Below are positions 26,955 through 35,283 of a DNA stretch of 64,000 bases, one piece after another. Position 1 is the stretch's first letter. Each line of letters begins with the position of its first letter. Under the pieces are notes generated by a model, which had not been told where the DNA came from, ran no database searches, and was given only the letters and a program-made list of their open reading frames with translations. This DNA is from Streptomyces sp. R28. Lineage in GTDB: Bacteria > Actinomycetota > Actinomycetes > Streptomycetales > Streptomycetaceae. A program made the position numbers and the translations under genes. Location of the stretch: contig NZ_CP163439.1 in NCBI RefSeq assembly GCF_041052385.1, forward strand, positions 9,227,001 through 9,291,000. Reading direction: 5' to 3'.

Positions 26955-27860
26955 ATGGCGGATACAAGGGGCGAAGGCGGCGGCGGAGGCGACGGAGGGA
27001 TCAGAACGTTTCCCTTCCCCGTCGAGCTGAGCGTCGGCGGCGTCGGCATGCAGATCGGCCCCATGGGCGGCGCCGACCACACCTGGCACGCCGACGAGGC
27101 GCCGCTGGAGCGCGTGCACCGCATCGACTTCCACGTCGTGATGCTCTTCAGCCGCGGACCCGTGCGCCATATGATCGACTTCACGGAGTACGAGGCGGGC
27201 GCGGGCGACCTGCTGTGGATCCGCCCCGGACAGGTCCATCGTTTCTCACGGACGAGCGAGTACCAGGGGATCGTCCTGGCCATGCAGCCGGGCTTCCTGC
27301 CACGCGCCACGGTGGAGGCCACCGGCCTCTACCGCTACGACCTCCCACCCCTGCTCCACCCCGACGAAGACAGGCTCACCGCTCTGCGCTCGTCCCTCGC
27401 CCAACTCCGACGCGAGTACGAGGACACCACGACCCTCCCCCTGAGCCTGCACACCGCGGTCCTGCGTCACTCGCTGACGGCGTTCCTGCTGCGCCTGGCC
27501 CACCTCGCCGCGAGTTCGGCACAAGCGGCGCGCGAGCAGACCGACACGACCTTCACCCTCTTCCGGGACGCGGTGGAGAAGGGCTTCGCCACCAACCACA
27601 GCGTCAGCGCCTACGCCGACCAGCTCGGTTACTCCCGCCGCACCCTCGTCCGCGCGGTCCGCGCCGCGACCGGTCAGACGCCCAAGGGGTTCATCGACCG
27701 ACGCGTGATCCTGGAGGCGAAGCGGCTCCTGGCCCACACCGACCTGCCGATCGGGCGCGTGGGTGCGGCGGTAGGCTTTCCCGACGCCGCCAACTTCTCC
27801 AAGTACTTTCAGCAGCACACGGAGGTGACGCCGGCGGTGTTCCGGGCGGAGCTGCGCTGA
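26955..27860 (+). CDS. AraC-family transcriptional regulator with N-terminal cupin
   Basis: A 301-residue regulator. Residues about 15-130 look like an AraC-type cupin sensor (DHTWHADEAPLERVHRIDFHV, EYEAGAGDLLWIRPGQVHRFS). The C-terminal ~100 residues carry the paired helix-turn-helix motifs: SVSAYADQLGYSRRTLVRAV, then GQTPKGFIDRRVILEAKRLL, LPIGRVGAAVGFPDAANFSK and YFQQHTEVTPAVFR. The start is taken at ATG 26955; the Gly-rich first 15 residues may be poorly conserved, and an upstream start cannot be excluded. It is divergent from tkt and might read the palindrome between them, though AraC proteins usually bind direct repeats. Confidence 0.85.
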   Translation: MADTRGEGGGGGDGGIRTFPFPVELSVGGVGMQIGPMGGADHTWHADEAPLERVHRIDFHVVMLFSRGPVRHMIDFTEYEAGAGDLLWIRPGQVHRFSRTSEYQGIVLAMQPGFLPRATVEATGLYRYDLPPLLHPDEDRLTALRSSLAQLRREYEDTTTLPLSLHTAVLRHSLTAFLLRLAHLAASSAQAAREQTDTTFTLFRDAVEKGFATNHSVSAYADQLGYSRRTLVRAVRAATGQTPKGFIDRRVILEAKRLLAHTDLPIGRVGAAVGFPDAANFSKYFQQHTEVTPAVFRAELR

Positions 27861-28007
27861 CTTTTGCTGTGCGTTACCCGTGCCTGGCGTGATCTTTGCC
27901 CGGTGGGGTCCACGGTTCGCCCGGCCTTCACCCAGCGCCGGTCGGCGCCCCCTAATGTTGCCGCGCCGCCCCCTCGAACGTCCGTCACTTCTGTCCGGAG
28001 GACAGTC

Positions 28008-28898
28008 ATGGCCGCCGTCAAGGCACCCCAGCGCAACCGACGTTCCCGCTCCGCACTCGCCGGAGCCGCCGCCCTCACCGCCACCTCGATCGGCCTGTGG
28101 GCCGCGACCGGCACCACCGCTCAGGCCGCCGCCCTCCCCACCCCCGACCACGTCGTGGTCGTCGTGATGGAGAACCACGCCTACTCCCAGGTGATCGGCA
28201 GCTCCAGCGCCCCCTACCTCAACAACACCCTCAAGGCGGGTGGCGCCAACCTCACCCAGTCCTACGGCCTCACCCACCCCAGCGAGCCGAACTACTACAT
28301 GCTGTTCTCGGGCTCCAACCAGGGCCGCACCGACGACAGTTGTGTCGGCGTCGGGTCCATCAACAAGCCCAACCTCGCCTCCGAGCTGATCGCCGCCGGC
28401 AAGAGCTGGAAGAGCTACAACGAGTCGCTGCCCAGCCAGGGTTCGACGACCTGCAGCAGCGGCAACTACGCGCAGAAGCACAACCCGTGGTTCGGCTTCT
28501 CCAACGTGCCGACCAACACCGCGATGACCATGGCGCAGTTCCCGACCGACTACACGACCTTGCCCAAGGTGTCCTTCGTCGTGCCGAACCTGTGCAGCGA
28601 CATGCACGACTGCTCGGTCTCCACCGGCGACACCTGGATCAAGAACAACCTGGGCGCCTACGCCACCTGGGCCAAGACCCACAACAGCATCCTCGCCGTC
28701 ACCTTCGACGAGGACAACAAGCTGTCCGGGAACCGCATCCCCACCCTCTTCTACGGACAGCACGTCACACCCGGCAGCTCCAGCTCCACCACCTACAACC
28801 ACTACAACGTGCTGCGCACCCTGGAGGACCTGGCCGGTCTGAGCACCCACGCGGGCAACGCCGCCTCCGCCTCCGACATCACCGGCATCTGGAACTGA
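28008..28898 (+). CDS. Secreted acid phosphatase / phosphoesterase (PF04185-type)
   Basis: A 296-residue exported phosphoesterase. An Arg-rich n-region (RNRRSR) and a hydrophobic stretch ending AQAAA (residues about 9-40) form a signal peptide. The mature part opens with PDHVVVVVMENHAYSQVIG, where Glu/Asn/His form the metal site, then SYGLTHPSEPNYYMLFSGS, and ends with ILAVTFDEDNKL and HYNVLRTLEDLAGL; these are signatures of the phosphoesterase family that includes non-specific phospholipase C and acid phosphatase AcpA. The ATG at 28008 follows CCGGAGGA. It heads a three-gene operon with an MFS transporter and a TolB-like protein. Confidence 0.88.
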   Translation: MAAVKAPQRNRRSRSALAGAAALTATSIGLWAATGTTAQAAALPTPDHVVVVVMENHAYSQVIGSSSAPYLNNTLKAGGANLTQSYGLTHPSEPNYYMLFSGSNQGRTDDSCVGVGSINKPNLASELIAAGKSWKSYNESLPSQGSTTCSSGNYAQKHNPWFGFSNVPTNTAMTMAQFPTDYTTLPKVSFVVPNLCSDMHDCSVSTGDTWIKNNLGAYATWAKTHNSILAVTFDEDNKLSGNRIPTLFYGQHVTPGSSSSTTYNHYNVLRTLEDLAGLSTHAGNAASASDITGIWN

Positions 28899-28903
28899 CG
28901 CCC

Positions 28904-30199
28904 GTGTATCTCGCGGACTCCCGCAGCACCAAGGCCGCCGTCGCCCCGGACACCCGTCCGGGGCGGCGGCCGGCCGCCGTGCCCAACGCCGTGCTGGCCC
29001 TGGGTGCGGTCAGCCTGATCACGGACATCTCCTCGGAGATGGTCACGGCAGTCCTGCCGCTGTACGTGGTCGCGGGCCTGGGCCTGTCCCCGCTCGGTTT
29101 CGGGCTCCTCGACGGCATCAACAACGGCGTCGGGGCCCTGGTCCGGCTGGCCGGCGGCCACCTCGCCGACCGGGGAGGCCGTCGGCACAAGGTCGTGGCA
29201 GGCATCGGCTACGGCCTGTCGGCGCTGTGCAAGCCCCTGCTGCTGCTCGCCCACACCCTCCCCGTGATCAGCGCCGTGCTCGCCGCCGACCGCACCGGCA
29301 AGGGGCTGCGCACCGCTCCCCGGGACGCGATGATCTCGCTGGCCACCGAACCCGAGCACCGGGGACGGGCGTTCGGTGTGCACCGCGCCATGGACACCAC
29401 CGGCGCGCTGCTCGGCCCGCTCGTCGCCTTCGCCGTGCTGCGGGCCACCGTCGACGGCTACGACGCGGTCTTCGCCGTCAGCGGCTGCGTGGCCGTACTC
29501 GGTGTCCTGGTCCTGGTCCTCTTCGTGCCCCGCCACATCGTCGCCTCCGCCGACGCCGTACGGCAGCCCGAGTCGGCCCGGCCGCCCGCGCTGCGTGACG
29601 CGATCGGGCTGCTGCGCCGCCCGGAACTGCGCCGGCTCACGGTGTGCGCGGTCCTGCTCGGTCTGACCACCGTCAGCGACTCGTTCCTGTACCTGCTGCT
29701 CCAGCGCGAAGGCGACCTGCCCGCCCACCTGTTCCCGCTCCTGCCGCTCGGCACGGCGGCCGTCTTCCTCCTCCTCGCCGTCCCACTCGGCGCCCTCGCC
29801 GATCGCGTCAACCGCCGCCGGCTCTTCCTGGCCGGCCACGGTGTCCTGCTGCTCGGCTACGGCCTGGTGCTCTCCCCGTGGCACGGCGTCCCGGCCGTCA
29901 TCGCCGTCCTCGTCCTGCACGGCACCTTCTACGCGGCCACCGACGGAGTCCTCGCGGCAGCGACCGCCGGGGCGGTCCCCGCACAGCACCAGGGCGCCGG
30001 ACAGGCACTGGTGGGCACCGGCCAGGCGCTGGCCCGGTTCGCCTGCTCGCTCGCCTTCGGCGCGGCCTGGAGCCTGTGGGGCGGGCAGGCCGCGCTCGCC
30101 GTCACCGCCGCAGCCCTGGCCGTCAGTGCCGTCGTGGCCGCGTTCGTCCTCCGTACCACCGATGAGGTGCCCGCAACCATCGATGAGGTGCCCGCATGA
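28904..30199 (+). CDS. MFS transporter
   Basis: A 431-residue, 12-helix major facilitator. It has LGAVSLITDISSEMVTAVLP in helix 1, HLADRGGRRHKVVAGIGYG in loop 2-3, LAADRTGKGLRTAPRDAMI and the second-half loop GALADRVNRRRLFLAGHG. The SLITDISSEM/RTAPRDA type is often annotated only as MFS transporter and the substrate is unknown. The GTG at 28904 is 5 bases after the phosphatase stop and the gene overlaps the next ATG by 4 bases, so all three are one operon; export or uptake of a product of the phosphatase is conceivable but unproven. Confidence 0.85.
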   Translation: MYLADSRSTKAAVAPDTRPGRRPAAVPNAVLALGAVSLITDISSEMVTAVLPLYVVAGLGLSPLGFGLLDGINNGVGALVRLAGGHLADRGGRRHKVVAGIGYGLSALCKPLLLLAHTLPVISAVLAADRTGKGLRTAPRDAMISLATEPEHRGRAFGVHRAMDTTGALLGPLVAFAVLRATVDGYDAVFAVSGCVAVLGVLVLVLFVPRHIVASADAVRQPESARPPALRDAIGLLRRPELRRLTVCAVLLGLTTVSDSFLYLLLQREGDLPAHLFPLLPLGTAAVFLLLAVPLGALADRVNRRRLFLAGHGVLLLGYGLVLSPWHGVPAVIAVLVLHGTFYAATDGVLAAATAGAVPAQHQGAGQALVGTGQALARFACSLAFGAAWSLWGGQAALAVTAAALAVSAVVAAFVLRTTDEVPATIDEVPA

Positions 30200-31218
30200 C
30201 CCGAACCAACCGCCTGCTGATCCTGCTGGCCGCCGTCGTGCTGCTCGGCGCGGTCGGCACCGGATCGGTGCTGTACGCCGCCCACCGCTCGGGCATGCGG
30301 GACGAGCAGCAGGCGGACGGTCCGACCGTGCGGGCCGGTACCGTCTCGCTCCGGCCGACGACCCAACGCCGGCTGCTGGTACGCAACCTGGCCTGGGGCC
30401 CGCACCGCGACGAGATCGCCACTGTGCCCGCCGACGATCCGCAGGGCCCGCGCACCGCCTCGGGAGTGAAGTGCCTGCGCTTCCACGCGGCAGCCGGTAC
30501 CGGCATCTGCCTGCAGTCCGTGCACGGCCCCCTGGAGGACACCTACCGCGCGGTGGTCCTCGACGCGCACCTGCGTGAACGGCACCGTTTCCCGGCGGCC
30601 GGCATCCCCACCCGGGCCCGGGTCTCGCCCTCCGGCCACCTGGTCGCCTGGACGGTCTTCGTCAGCGGAGACTCCTACGCCGGCACGAACTTCTCCACCC
30701 GCACCGCCATCGTCGACACCCGCACCTGGACGATCGACGACAACCTGGAGACCTTCCACGTCATCAAGGACGGCCACTCCTACCACGCGGCGGACACCAA
30801 CATCTGGGGCGTCACCTTCGCCGACGACCACCGCTTCTACGCCACGCTGGCGACCGGCGGCCAGACCTACCTCGTCCGGGGCGACGTCACCGCACGCACC
30901 CTGACCACCCTGCACCGCAACGTCGAGTGCCCCTCCCTCTCACCCGACGGCACCCGCATCGCCTACAAGAAACGCGTCAAGGGCGCCTCACCGGACGCCC
31001 CTTGGCGGCTGTACGTCCTGAACCTGCGCACCATGAAGGAGACCGCGACGGCCGAGTCGCGCAACATCGACGACCAGGCCCTGTGGGCCGACCACGACAC
31101 CCTCGTCTACGCCCTCCCCGGCGACTACGGCTCGGACCTGTGGACCGTCCCCGCCGACGGCACCGGCACGGTCCGCCGCCTGATGAACTCCGCCGTCGCC
31201 CCCGCCTATCTGGGGTGA
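30196..31218 (+). CDS. Membrane-anchored TolB-like beta-propeller protein
   Basis: A 340-residue protein with an N-terminal membrane anchor or uncleaved signal (NRLLILLAAVVLLGAVGTGS, residues about 5-24). The outer part carries repeated WD40/TolB-like beta-propeller blades (RARVSPSGHLVAWTVFVSGD, CPSLSPDGTRIAYKKRVKG, ALWADHDTLVYALPGDYGSD). Such proteins usually bind other proteins or ligands outside the membrane. The ATG overlaps the MFS stop (ATGA), so production is coupled to the transporter. A strong terminator follows. Confidence 0.8.
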   Translation: MTRTNRLLILLAAVVLLGAVGTGSVLYAAHRSGMRDEQQADGPTVRAGTVSLRPTTQRRLLVRNLAWGPHRDEIATVPADDPQGPRTASGVKCLRFHAAAGTGICLQSVHGPLEDTYRAVVLDAHLRERHRFPAAGIPTRARVSPSGHLVAWTVFVSGDSYAGTNFSTRTAIVDTRTWTIDDNLETFHVIKDGHSYHAADTNIWGVTFADDHRFYATLATGGQTYLVRGDVTARTLTTLHRNVECPSLSPDGTRIAYKKRVKGASPDAPWRLYVLNLRTMKETATAESRNIDDQALWADHDTLVYALPGDYGSDLWTVPADGTGTVRRLMNSAVAPAYLG

Positions 31219-31245
31219 CGGGTGGGAGAGGGGTCATGACCGGCT

Positions 31246-31282
31246 GATGCCCCGCGAGACCGCACCGGCCTCGCGGGGCATC
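31246..31282. terminator. Bidirectional hairpin terminator
   Basis: A perfect 13-bp stem (GATGCCCCGCGAG at 31246-31258 with CTCGCGGGGCATC at 31270-31282) and an 11-base loop lie between the convergent TolB-like and glucanase genes. Confidence 0.85.
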
Positions 31283-31295
31283 GTCAACTCACCAC

Positions 31296-32681
31296 TCAGT
31301 GACCGAAGTTGAACCAGTTCACGTTCACGAAGTCCGCCGACTGACCGCTGGTGAAGGTCAGATAGACATCGTGGGTGCCGGTCACGGAGCTCATGTTCGC
31401 CGGAATCGTCCGCCACGACTGCCAGCCCCCGGTGTTGCCCACCGAGAAACTGCCGACAGGCGTGGCGGTACGGCTGTCCAGGCGTACCTCGACCAGTCCG
31501 CTGACGCCGCCCGCCGCACCGCTCGCGACTCGGGCGTTGAACTGGGTGGCCGCCGTGGAGCCGAAGTTGACGCCCTTGAAGAGGGCCCAGTCCCCGTTCG
31601 CGAGCGAGCCGATGTTCTGGCCGCCGCCGGTGTCGGACGTGGTCTCGGTGCTGCTCCCGGACTGGCTGTCGTACGACTCGGCCTGGATGGCGCTGTACGC
31701 GTCACGGTTGCCCGTGGGCGGGGGTGTGGTACCGCTCCCACCGGCCGACAGCACCTGGACGTAGTCGACGACCATCGGCACGCCGGACCGCGTGTCGCCG
31801 TCCAGGCCGCCGCCGAAGGCGTCCGGGAAGGCGCCGCCCATCGCCACGTTCAGGATGATGAAGAAGCCGTGGTTGGTGGCGTTGGTCCAGGTCGTGGCGT
31901 CCACCTGGCCGGCGTTGACCGAGTGGAACTGGGTGCCGTCGACAAAGAAGCGGATCGTCTCGGGGCTCACCGAGCGGTCCCACTCCATGGTGTAGGTGTG
32001 GAAGGCCGACTGGCACGTCGAGCCGGGACACGCCGTGGAGTTGCCGATGCCGGTGGTCTCGTTGCACGGGCCGCCCGGGTTGGTCCCGCAGTGCATCGTG
32101 GCCCACACGGTGTTGCGGCCCTGGACGTTCTCCATGATGTCCAGCTCGCCGACGCTCGGCCAGTTCTGGTAGTTGCCCCGGTAGGGCGCGCCCAGCATCC
32201 AGAACGCCGGCCAGTAGCCCTCGGCGGCGGTGCCGGTGACATTGGGCATCTGGAGGCGGGCCTCGACGCGCAGCTTGCCGCCGGACGGGGGCTGGAAGTC
32301 GGTGCGGTTGGTCTCGATGCGGCCCGATGTCCAGCGGCCCGCGGAGTCGCGCAGCGGGGTGATACGGAGGTTGCCATTGCCGTCGAGCGCGACGTTGTTC
32401 GTGCTGTTCGTCATCGTCTCGACCTCGCCGGTGCCCCAGTTGGCGGGGCCGCCCGGATACGAAGTGCCGGTCGCGTACTGCCAGTTGGAGGTGTTGACGC
32501 CGGTGCCGGCGGAGCCGTTGAAGTCGTCGAGGAAGACCTGCGTCCAGCCCGACGGGGGCGTGGGCGCGGAGGCGTTCGCGGGCAGGGTGGCGGCTGTGGC
32601 GACCGCGGCCGCCAGACCGAGCGTGCTGAGTACGGCGATGAGCGCGCGTCGCCTTCTGGGTATGCCGGAGGTTGCACTCAT
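31296..32681 (-). CDS. Secreted GH16 endo-beta-1,3-glucanase with C-terminal CBM6
   Basis: A 461-residue secreted glycoside hydrolase. A twin-Arg-rich signal peptide (RRRRALIAVLS... to about residue 38) precedes a GH16 domain (about 45-315), with the catalytic ExDxxE motif in VGELDIMENV (Glu179, Asp181, Glu184). After a short Thr/Pro-rich linker, residues about 330-460 form a family 6 carbohydrate-binding module (YSAIQAESYDSQSGS, GDWALFKGVNFGS, THDVYLTF). The likely substrate is beta-1,3-glucan of fungal or plant walls, cleaved outside the cell. A LacI-type operator at 32730-32747 lies about 50 bases upstream, so induction by an oligosaccharide is likely. Confidence 0.93.
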   Translation of the reverse strand: MSATSGIPRRRRALIAVLSTLGLAAAVATAATLPANASAPTPPSGWTQVFLDDFNGSAGTGVNTSNWQYATGTSYPGGPANWGTGEVETMTNSTNNVALDGNGNLRITPLRDSAGRWTSGRIETNRTDFQPPSGGKLRVEARLQMPNVTGTAAEGYWPAFWMLGAPYRGNYQNWPSVGELDIMENVQGRNTVWATMHCGTNPGGPCNETTGIGNSTACPGSTCQSAFHTYTMEWDRSVSPETIRFFVDGTQFHSVNAGQVDATTWTNATNHGFFIILNVAMGGAFPDAFGGGLDGDTRSGVPMVVDYVQVLSAGGSGTTPPPTGNRDAYSAIQAESYDSQSGSSTETTSDTGGGQNIGSLANGDWALFKGVNFGSTAATQFNARVASGAAGGVSGLVEVRLDSRTATPVGSFSVGNTGGWQSWRTIPANMSSVTGTHDVYLTFTSGQSADFVNVNWFNFGH

Positions 32682-32729
32682 GGGGGGGTGCCTCCCGGTA
32701 CGGAGTGATGTGCGCGGGTGTCAGATGTC

Positions 32730-32747
32730 TTTGAGAGCGCTCTCAAA
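32730..32747 (-). promoter_or_regulatory. LacI-family operator (perfect 18-bp palindrome)
   Basis: TTTGAGAGCGCTCTCAAA is a perfect palindrome with the GAGCGCTC core of LacI-family operators, like the CebR-type TGGGAGCGCTCCCA boxes of Streptomyces cellulose and glucan genes. It lies 48-66 bases upstream of the glucanase start. No LacI gene is in the window, so the regulator is encoded elsewhere. The rest of the gap 32682-32848 has a weaker inverted repeat (AAAGCA at 32790, TGCTTT at 32803) and no gene. Confidence 0.75.
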
Positions 32748-32848
32748 TTGCGCCCAATGTGCTCTCCGTAACCGTGGTCGTCAAGAGTTAAAGCAAGGAA
32801 AGTGCTTTCGGGCCGGGGGAGTTCACGCCATGAACGGGGGTATACGTG

Positions 32849-34093
32849 CTAAAGCGCACTCCCCGCCTGCCAGTCCGCCCACGGCAGGTTCCAGCCGTTG
32901 AGCCCGTTGGCCGGATCGACGGTCCGCTCGCCCGAGGTCCTGACGACGACCACGTCCCCGAGCATCGAGCTGTCGTAGAACTTGTAGCCGTCGACCGAGG
33001 GGTCGCTCGCGCCCTTCGCGTCGTGCAGGCCGATGCACCCGTGGCTGGTGTTCTCGTCGCCGAACACCGACGTGGACGCCCAGTAGTTGCCGTGGACGAA
33101 CGTGCCGGACGTGGTCAGCCGCTGGGCGTGCGGGACGTCGGAGATGTCGTACTCGTCGCCGAGCCCGACCGTCGAGGACTCCATCCGCGTCTGCCGGAAC
33201 CGCTCGCTGATCACCATGATCCCGGACCAGGTGGTGTGCTCGGGGTCGCCGCCGCTGACCGGGTAGGTGGCGACGGTCTCGCCGTCCCGGACGACCGTCA
33301 TCCGCTTGGTGGCGAGGTCGACCGTGCTGATCTGCTCGCGGCCGATGTGGAAGGTGACGTCCTTGGACTGCGTGCCGTAGACACCGTCCGAGCCCTCGAC
33401 GTCCTTCAGCCGGAGGCTGAGCGTGACGGTCGTCCCGGCCGCCCAGTACCTCTTTGGCCGGAAGTCCAGCCGGGTGTCGCCGAACCAGTGGCCGACGACG
33501 TCCACGGCGGGCTCGGCGGTCACCGTGATCGCCTTCTGGACCGCTGCCTTGTCGGCGACGGCGTGCGTGAAGTTGATCGACACGGGCATGCCGACGCCGG
33601 AGGTGGAGCCGGCCTCGGGCGTGAAGTAGCCGACGAAGGTCTCGCCGGGGGACCTGGTGGTGAAGGCCGCTGTCGTGGCCGCCGATGCGCCCGCCGCCGT
33701 GGCCGTGACGGCGTACTCGGTGCCTGAGTACGGGTTGCCGTCCGAGGTCCACTTGGCGCGGGCCTCGTCGAAGGAGCCTTCCAGCGCGGAGCCGTCGTCG
33801 CCGGTGGCCTTCACGGACGCGAGCGTGCCGTCGGCCACGGTGATCTCGACAGGGCTGGTGAAGGCGGCCTTCTCGGTGCCGTCGGCGGGCGTGACCGTGA
33901 TCGTCGGCAGCTTCGCGGAGGCCTGCGCGGACGCCGCCGACTTCGCGTTCTGCGACGCCGAGGACGCGTCCGCCGACCCGCCGCACCCGGTCAGCACCGC
34001 GGCGGGCACCACCCCGAGCACGGCGAGCACCCCGCGACGGGACCACCTTCCCGGCTGCTGCTCCGACGGGTTCGATATGTGCGGGACGCCCAC
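32849..34093 (-). CDS. L,D-transpeptidase lipoprotein (YkuD, Ig-like domains)
   Basis: A 414-residue cell-wall enzyme making 3-3 peptidoglycan cross-links, or attaching ligands to stem peptides. The lipobox VLTGC puts the acylated cysteine at residue 37. A low-complexity Ala/Ser stretch and two Ig-like domains (PTITVTPADG..., ETFVGYFTPEAGS...) follow, as in mycobacterial LdtMt2. The YkuD domain starts near residue 245 (ISTVDLATKRMTVVRDGE) and holds the catalytic motif SHGCIGLHDA with Cys353, preceded by FVHGNYWAS. The GTG at 34093 is chosen because AGGAAGG lies 7 bases upstream; the frame is open further but antisense to the next gene. Confidence 0.92.
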   Translation of the reverse strand: MGVPHISNPSEQQPGRWSRRGVLAVLGVVPAAVLTGCGGSADASSASQNAKSAASAQASAKLPTITVTPADGTEKAAFTSPVEITVADGTLASVKATGDDGSALEGSFDEARAKWTSDGNPYSGTEYAVTATAAGASAATTAAFTTRSPGETFVGYFTPEAGSTSGVGMPVSINFTHAVADKAAVQKAITVTAEPAVDVVGHWFGDTRLDFRPKRYWAAGTTVTLSLRLKDVEGSDGVYGTQSKDVTFHIGREQISTVDLATKRMTVVRDGETVATYPVSGGDPEHTTWSGIMVISERFRQTRMESSTVGLGDEYDISDVPHAQRLTTSGTFVHGNYWASTSVFGDENTSHGCIGLHDAKGASDPSVDGYKFYDSSMLGDVVVVRTSGERTVDPANGLNGWNLPWADWQAGSAL

Positions 34094-34225
34094 GGCACGC
34101 CTTCCTGAGTTCTGCTGCGGTACGCGTGCATCGTGCAGGTTCTTCCTGGGTTGATCCTTTGAATCCCGGCACGGCAGTCTGAGATTCCTGTGAGGACGAC
34201 CTGGGAGAGAAGAGGTCCTGACCGT

Positions 34226-34513
34226 ATGGAACTCGCCTTCACCGGCGCGGTGATCGAATGGCGCGGTCCGGCGCCCTACTACTTCGTCCGGGTCCCGGAC
34301 GAGGTGGCCGCCGACATCCGGGAGGTGGCCGCGATGGCCACGTACGGCTGGGGCGTGATCCCGGTCGAGGCCAGGGTCGGCGAGATCGCCTTCGCGACGT
34401 CCCTCTTCCCCAAGGACGGCGGCTACTTGCTCCCGCTCAAGAACGCGGTACGGGCGCCGCAGGGTCTCGGATCCGGCGACGAGGTGGCCGTGGATATGAC
34501 CGTCCGCCTGTAG
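34226..34513 (+). CDS. DUF1905 domain protein
   Basis: A 95-residue protein forming a single DUF1905 beta-barrel-like domain: FTGAVIEWRGPAPYYFVRVP, GWGVIPVEARVGEIAFATSL and LFPKDGGYLLPLKNAVR are characteristic. Function of the family is unknown; it is often a small stand-alone protein. The ATG at 34226 is chosen as the start of the conserved part; an in-frame start at 34190 would add a non-conserved extension. It is divergent from the transpeptidase gene and converges on the IclR gene with a 14-base gap. Confidence 0.85.
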   Translation: MELAFTGAVIEWRGPAPYYFVRVPDEVAADIREVAAMATYGWGVIPVEARVGEIAFATSLFPKDGGYLLPLKNAVRAPQGLGSGDEVAVDMTVRL

Positions 34514-34527
34514 GCCCGCGAGCTCGC

Positions 34528-35283
34528 CTACGCGTCCTTCTCCGGCTGCCACCCCAGCCCCCGTGAGATGCCGCGTGCCGCGAGCCGTACCGCCGGCACC
34601 AGCACCGGCACCTGTGCGTCGGCCTGGGGCACGACGACGGAGACGGCGGCGATCACCGACCCGTCCGGGCCGCGCACCGGTGCGGCCACCGACAGGGCGT
34701 CGTCGGTGACCTGGCGGCTGCTGACCGCCACCCCCGTGCGGCGTACGTCGGCGAGCACGCGGCGCAGGCGGGCCGGTTCGGTGACGGTGTGCGGCGTGAA
34801 GGAGGCGAGCGGCCCGGCGCAGTACTCCTCCTGGAAGCCGGGGTCACTGTGCGCGAGCAGCGCCAGCCCGACCCCGGTGGCGTGCAGCGGCCAGCGCGCT
34901 CCGACCCGGATGTGCACGCCGACCGCCGACCGCCCCGACAGCCACTCGATGTAGACGACCTCGGGCCCGTCCTGGACCGCCAGCTGCACGTTCTCGTGCG
35001 TCGCCTCGTACAGGTCCTCCAGATACGGCAGCGCGATCTGCCGCAGCGCGAGCCCGCGCGGCGCGAGGGCGGCCACCTCCCACAGCCGCAGGCCGACGTG
35101 GTACAGCCCGGCCTCGTCCCGCTCCAGGGCGCCCCACTCGGTGAGGGCGGCCACGAGCCGGTGCGCGGTGGTCAGGCTCAGCCCGGCCCGCCGGCTGATG
35201 TCCGTCAGGGACAGCGCCGGGTGCTCGAGGTCGAAGGCCCCGAGTACGGACAGCAGCCGGTCGGGCGCGGAGCGGGTGGTCAT
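34528..35283 (-). CDS. IclR-family transcriptional regulator
   Basis: A 251-residue regulator with an N-terminal winged helix (LSVLGAFDLEHPALSLTDIS, RAGLSLTTAHRLVAALTEWG) and a C-terminal effector-binding GAF-like domain (LEDLYEATHENVQLAVQDGP, VRRTGVAVSSRQVTDDALSV, SVAAPVRGPDGSVIAAVSVV). ATG 35283 overlaps the upstream hydrolase stop (ATGA), so it is translated from the same transcript as the secreted hydrolase and MHS transporter and probably responds to their substrate, often an aromatic or short-chain acid in this family. Confidence 0.92.
   Translation of the reverse strand: MTTRSAPDRLLSVLGAFDLEHPALSLTDISRRAGLSLTTAHRLVAALTEWGALERDEAGLYHVGLRLWEVAALAPRGLALRQIALPYLEDLYEATHENVQLAVQDGPEVVYIEWLSGRSAVGVHIRVGARWPLHATGVGLALLAHSDPGFQEEYCAGPLASFTPHTVTEPARLRRVLADVRRTGVAVSSRQVTDDALSVAAPVRGPDGSVIAAVSVVVPQADAQVPVLVPAVRLAARGISRGLGWQPEKDA

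Noticed and set aside
34094..34552. Longer start for the L,D-transpeptidase
   Set aside because: It would bury the lipobox in the middle of the protein and overlap the DUF1905 gene; the GTG at 34093 has a good ribosome-binding site and gives a proper lipoprotein signal.
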